This document shows positions 61,204 to 64,000 of a stretch of DNA of 64,000 nt, piece by piece. Location: the NCBI RefSeq assembly GCF_014066305.1, contig NW_023501041.1, forward strand, positions 372,001-436,000, written 5' to 3'. Origin of the DNA: Letharia columbiana. Lineage: Eukaryota; Ascomycota; Lecanoromycetes; Lecanorales; Parmeliaceae. Below the pieces are notes generated by a model. That model was not told the origin of the DNA, made no database searches, and worked only from the letters and a program-made list of their open reading frames with translations. The position numbers and the translations under genes were made by a program. Positions within the stretch are counted from its first letter, which is position 1; the number at the start of each line of letters is the position of its first letter.

Positions 61204-62222
61204 ATGCCTACAATCAATGGGAAGCAAGTTGGCCGCACCGGCTATGGATTGATGAGTATTTCCCCCCAACTCCACATCTGTTTCACGAGACTCAGCTGAA
61301 CCATGGCTCAGATCTCACATGGCGTGAAACTCCTATTCCAGATGAGCAAGCTTTCGCAGCAATGAAGGCAGCCCTGGATTCGGGAGCCAACCTCTGGAAC
61401 GGGGGCGAGCTCTATGGCAAACCGCATGCCAACTCCCTCCAACTCCTCAATCGATACTTTACCAAGTACCCGGAAGACGCGGAAAAGGTGGTAATCAGCA
61501 TAAAGGGCTCCATTTCCCCCACCAGGATGGGACCCGACAACAGTGAGAAGAACATTCGGAGAAGCATTGATGAGTGTCTCAAAGTCCTGGACGGCAAGAA
61601 GTTCCTCGATCTCTTCGAACCTGCGCGGCAAGATCCCAATGTACCTTTGGAGGAGACTATGAATGCCATGGCCAAATATGTTAAAGAAGGCAAGCTTGGT
61701 GGCATCAGTCTCAGCGAGGTTACCGAAGACCAAATCAGGAATGCTGAGAAACTCCACAAAATTGCAGCAGTCGAAGTAGAAATGAGCCTGCAAAGTCCTG
61801 ACCTCCTATATAACGGCGTCGCCAAAACCTGCGCTGAACTGGACATCCCATTAATAGCCTATTCTCCCTTGGGGCGTGGCCTATTGACCGCTACATTCTC
61901 AAAGCCTGAAGACATCGACAAAACCGACATCAGACATCATCTGCCGCGCTTCCAGCCTGGAAATATGGAGAAAAACGCTGCAATGGGCCAGGAGATAAAA
62001 AATGTGGCCAAATCAAAGGGCTGCACACCGGCTCAGGTGGCACTGGCTTGGGTGCGCTCGTACAGTGGAAAGGAAGGATTTGGCACCGTTATCCCAATAC
62101 CAGGTTCTACAACCGAGGAGAGGGCTATTGAGAATGCAACTGAAGTGACCCTTAGCGACGAGGAGCTGAAGGAGATCGAGCAAATCATGGAAAAGACGGA
62201 ACTAGCAGGTGGTCGATACTAA
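61204..62222 (+). CDS. Aldo-keto reductase (pyridoxal reductase-like)
   Basis: Model: exons 61204-61255 and 61312-62222, 56 bp intron; 320 residues. NADPH-dependent reductase with a TIM barrel, closest in feel to the pyridoxal reductase/Plr1 group. The start MPTINGKQVGRTGYGLM is joined to NLTWRETPIPDEQAF as in that family. LDSGANLWNGGELYG holds the catalytic Asp and Tyr, VVISIKGS the Lys, PLGRGLLTATF a cofactor loop, and IPIPGSTTEERAIEN the phosphate-binding site for NADP. Cytosolic. Starting further upstream without the intron would break the barrel's first strand. Confidence 0.9.
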
Positions 62223-62768
62223 CTCTGTGTGTTGAGTATGACCGAGTTCATAGGCGGCCATTACTGACGACTTATGTGCTATGAACAACATGAAGGTGTG
62301 CTCAATACACTTAGCGACGTCAAAAGCGGTATCACATCTCCTTTTCAATAGTGCATAGTTGACTACCGAGGGCTATGTGGGACCATATGCGTCTCCGCCA
62401 ATCCTTCCGTGATGACAGCGTCAAATACTCGCCAACCATCTGTAAGGCTATCGCAGAGGCCTACCATCCATCATCGTATGTTCTCGGCCATTTGTCTATT
62501 TCTGAAAATTGTGCCCGGGCAAGCGAGTGTTTCATCCTTAATCGCTGTTGTCGCCAATGCGCCAGTCCTCTCAGCTCATGCGCAGCAATGATTCGTGGTA
62601 AGACTCCTTCCGTCAACATGGTCTTACCACAATCTTGACGCGCACTATTCCAGCTTTCGTCTGAGCTTATATACAACCGTTTAGCCCCCACTTTGTCTTC
62701 ATACACAGAGTGCACGTATTTGTGAAAACTCCCCCCCCCAATCCTCTCCCAACCTATATGGTATCAGC
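62223..62768. other. Spacer and promoter of the secreted-protein gene
   Basis: About 550 bp; no supported gene. A run of C (62731-62738) lies about 30 bp upstream of the start at 62769. Confidence 0.35.
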
Positions 62769-63647
62769 ATGTTCATTGTCAACCTTCCCTCACTCACAGC
62801 CCTCCTCGCCTTATCGACCCATACCCTCGCAAATGGAATCCCTGTCGTCGTCTCTCCTGGTCTCAACGTCTCTTCCAACGCCAACGTGACAGCCCACATC
62901 CCCTCGTGCACAAACCTCACCAACAATGCCCCTAGCCCCTACTGCTATACTAAGCTGCAAGAAACAGCCTACCTCACAAACTGGAACCTGACATCCCCAG
63001 AAATCTGCGCCCCGGACGAGCTCTGGTCGACATGCTTCCTGCGTTCGATATACGGAAAGCCGGGTCCAAACTGCACCACCCTCACCAACGACACCAAGAC
63101 CTGCGAGCAATACAACTGCACCTCGTTGTCGCTAAGCTCGGCACTGTGCCCTGAGCCAACGGCGTCAAACGCCACGTCAAACGCCACGGCAGAATCCGCC
63201 GAGGAATGGTACGGCGCCTGGAACCTCTACGCCCTCCAGCACCACATCGCGACCTGGTCCGCCGCCCTCGCCGCCGACACCTCCACCAAAGCCATCCTCG
63301 CCGCCGTCCACCCTCGCACCCCCAACACCGCAACCTCCCTCCTCACGACCCTCATCCCCAAATACGGCCTCAACACCAGCACCGTCGCCGACGCCGCCTT
63401 GGTCCGACTGCTCGCGCTGCCGACGGGGAGGCCGGAGCCCGCGTACGGGAACGCGAGGGGCCGGGGCGAGAGGAGCTCCTTGTCGGGGCCGCAGTGGCAG
63501 GTGGCGCTGCGGACGCGGTTGGGGCAGGTGTTGGATCTGGCGATGGGGCGGTCTGGGGATTTTTTGGGGGCCGTGGAGGGTGGGGGGTATAGTGCGAGGG
63601 GGTTGGCGAGTGTGGGGAATTTGACGAGGAGTTTGAGGGATGGTTGA
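62769..63647 (+). CDS. Predicted secreted cysteine-containing glycoprotein
   Basis: Single exon, 292 residues. The N-terminus MFIVNLPSLTALLALSTHTL is a clear signal peptide, cleaved probably after ANG or nearby. Eight cysteines all lie in residues about 47-130, enough for four disulfides. About ten N-glycosylation sequons (NVSS, NVT, NLT, NCT, NDT, NAT) are spread along it. The second half has no cysteine, is Ala/Leu-rich and is encoded by very GC-rich DNA (63.2-63.6 kb). No membrane anchor at the C-terminus. No domain recognised; it could be an effector or a wall-associated protein. Confidence 0.75.
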   Translation: MFIVNLPSLTALLALSTHTLANGIPVVVSPGLNVSSNANVTAHIPSCTNLTNNAPSPYCYTKLQETAYLTNWNLTSPEICAPDELWSTCFLRSIYGKPGPNCTTLTNDTKTCEQYNCTSLSLSSALCPEPTASNATSNATAESAEEWYGAWNLYALQHHIATWSAALAADTSTKAILAAVHPRTPNTATSLLTTLIPKYGLNTSTVADAALVRLLALPTGRPEPAYGNARGRGERSSLSGPQWQVALRTRLGQVLDLAMGRSGDFLGAVEGGGYSARGLASVGNLTRSLRDG

Positions 63648-63914
63648 GAGAGGGGGGGGGGGGGGGTTACGGGATGGATGGACCTGGCGAAGGGAGGTGG
63701 ACGTTTGGGGGATAGAGTCGTCAAGGCGTGCAAGAACACCTATGTTAGGATTATGAGAAGACGAATGTATGGTCTGTTCAATCGTGATACATTGGAGAAA
63801 GCAAAATAAGAGCGCGAAAGCTAAGGATACCAGTACTAGTACAGCATGCCACCCACAACCAAATCAATGCATCAGCACAGTTCAAATACCCCAATGGCAG
63901 TAGTATCAGACTCC
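63648..63914. other. 3' spacer with G-run
   Basis: Contains a run of 14 or more G just after the stop (63651-63667). Convergent end region; no gene. Confidence 0.4.
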
Positions 63915-64000
63915 TCACAGCAGCGCAAGCCCAGCAGCCCCCATCGCCAACGCAGCCCCAACAACCTTCACCCGCGGGCCATTCGTCGGCGCCGGCCCCG
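63915..64000 (-). CDS. 3' end of a gene running off the window
   Basis: On the minus strand a frame enters at 64000 and stops at 63915-63917. It reads GPAPTNGPRVKVVGAALAMG followed by AAGLALL and stop. A short hydrophobic stretch at the extreme C-terminus after a small-residue region is what GPI-anchored fungal wall proteins show, so the gene may encode one. Only 28 codons are visible. Confidence 0.4.
   Translation of the reverse strand, partial: GPAPTNGPRVKVVGAALAMGAAGLALL

Overview
The window comes from a filamentous ascomycete (Pezizomycotina). The evidence is short 38-83 bp introns with GT..AG ends and CTNAC-type branch sites, a Zn2Cys6 regulator of the AflR type, a fungal PDR-class ABC transporter, UDP-galactopyranose mutase, and a 22 kb AT-rich block carrying the mark of repeat-induced point mutation (RIP). 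A Dothideomycete-like genome with AT-rich isochores is my inference.

Left part (1-23.0 kb): a RIP-ravaged transposon graveyard. CpA and TpG are almost absent while CpG survives. Recognisable pieces are a Ty3/gypsy integrase plus chromodomain, split by a 1546 bp non-autonomous LTR element with 173 bp LTRs and a 5 bp target duplication; three copies of a small TIR element; a diverged 3.5 kb-period direct repeat; two further LTR copies (1-248, 22594-22757); and a 9 bp minisatellite. Between 23.0 and 24.5 kb the composition returns to normal. There lie a 31 bp minisatellite and an unmutated 467 bp TIR element with a perfect 24 bp TIR and a 10 bp target duplication.

Right part (24.5-64 kb): ordinary gene space. 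In order: AflR-like Zn2Cys6 regulator (-); a frameshifted medium-chain reductase pseudogene (+); a six-exon protein of unknown function with tandemly duplicated exons (-); an unannotated stretch; a two-exon unknown protein with an overlapping uORF (+); a low-complexity convergent spacer; a PDR ABC transporter (-); a metallo-beta-lactamase-fold hydrolase (-); a PDK1/Pkh-type kinase (-); a large disordered protein (+); UDP-galactopyranose mutase (-); a SAM methyltransferase (+); a DJ-1/Hsp31-like protein (+); a probably decayed gene (-); a TPT/DUF250 membrane transporter with a 6 bp microexon (-); an aldo-keto reductase (+); a cysteine-bearing secreted protein (+); and the 3' tip of a further gene (-).

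The genes do not form one obvious pathway. Kinase and disordered protein, mutase and methyltransferase, and transporter and aldo-keto reductase are divergent pairs sharing 0.6-0.9 kb promoters. The AflR-like regulator and the dead reductase next to the repeat block could be the edge of a lost metabolite locus, but no polyketide synthase or peptide synthetase gene is present here.
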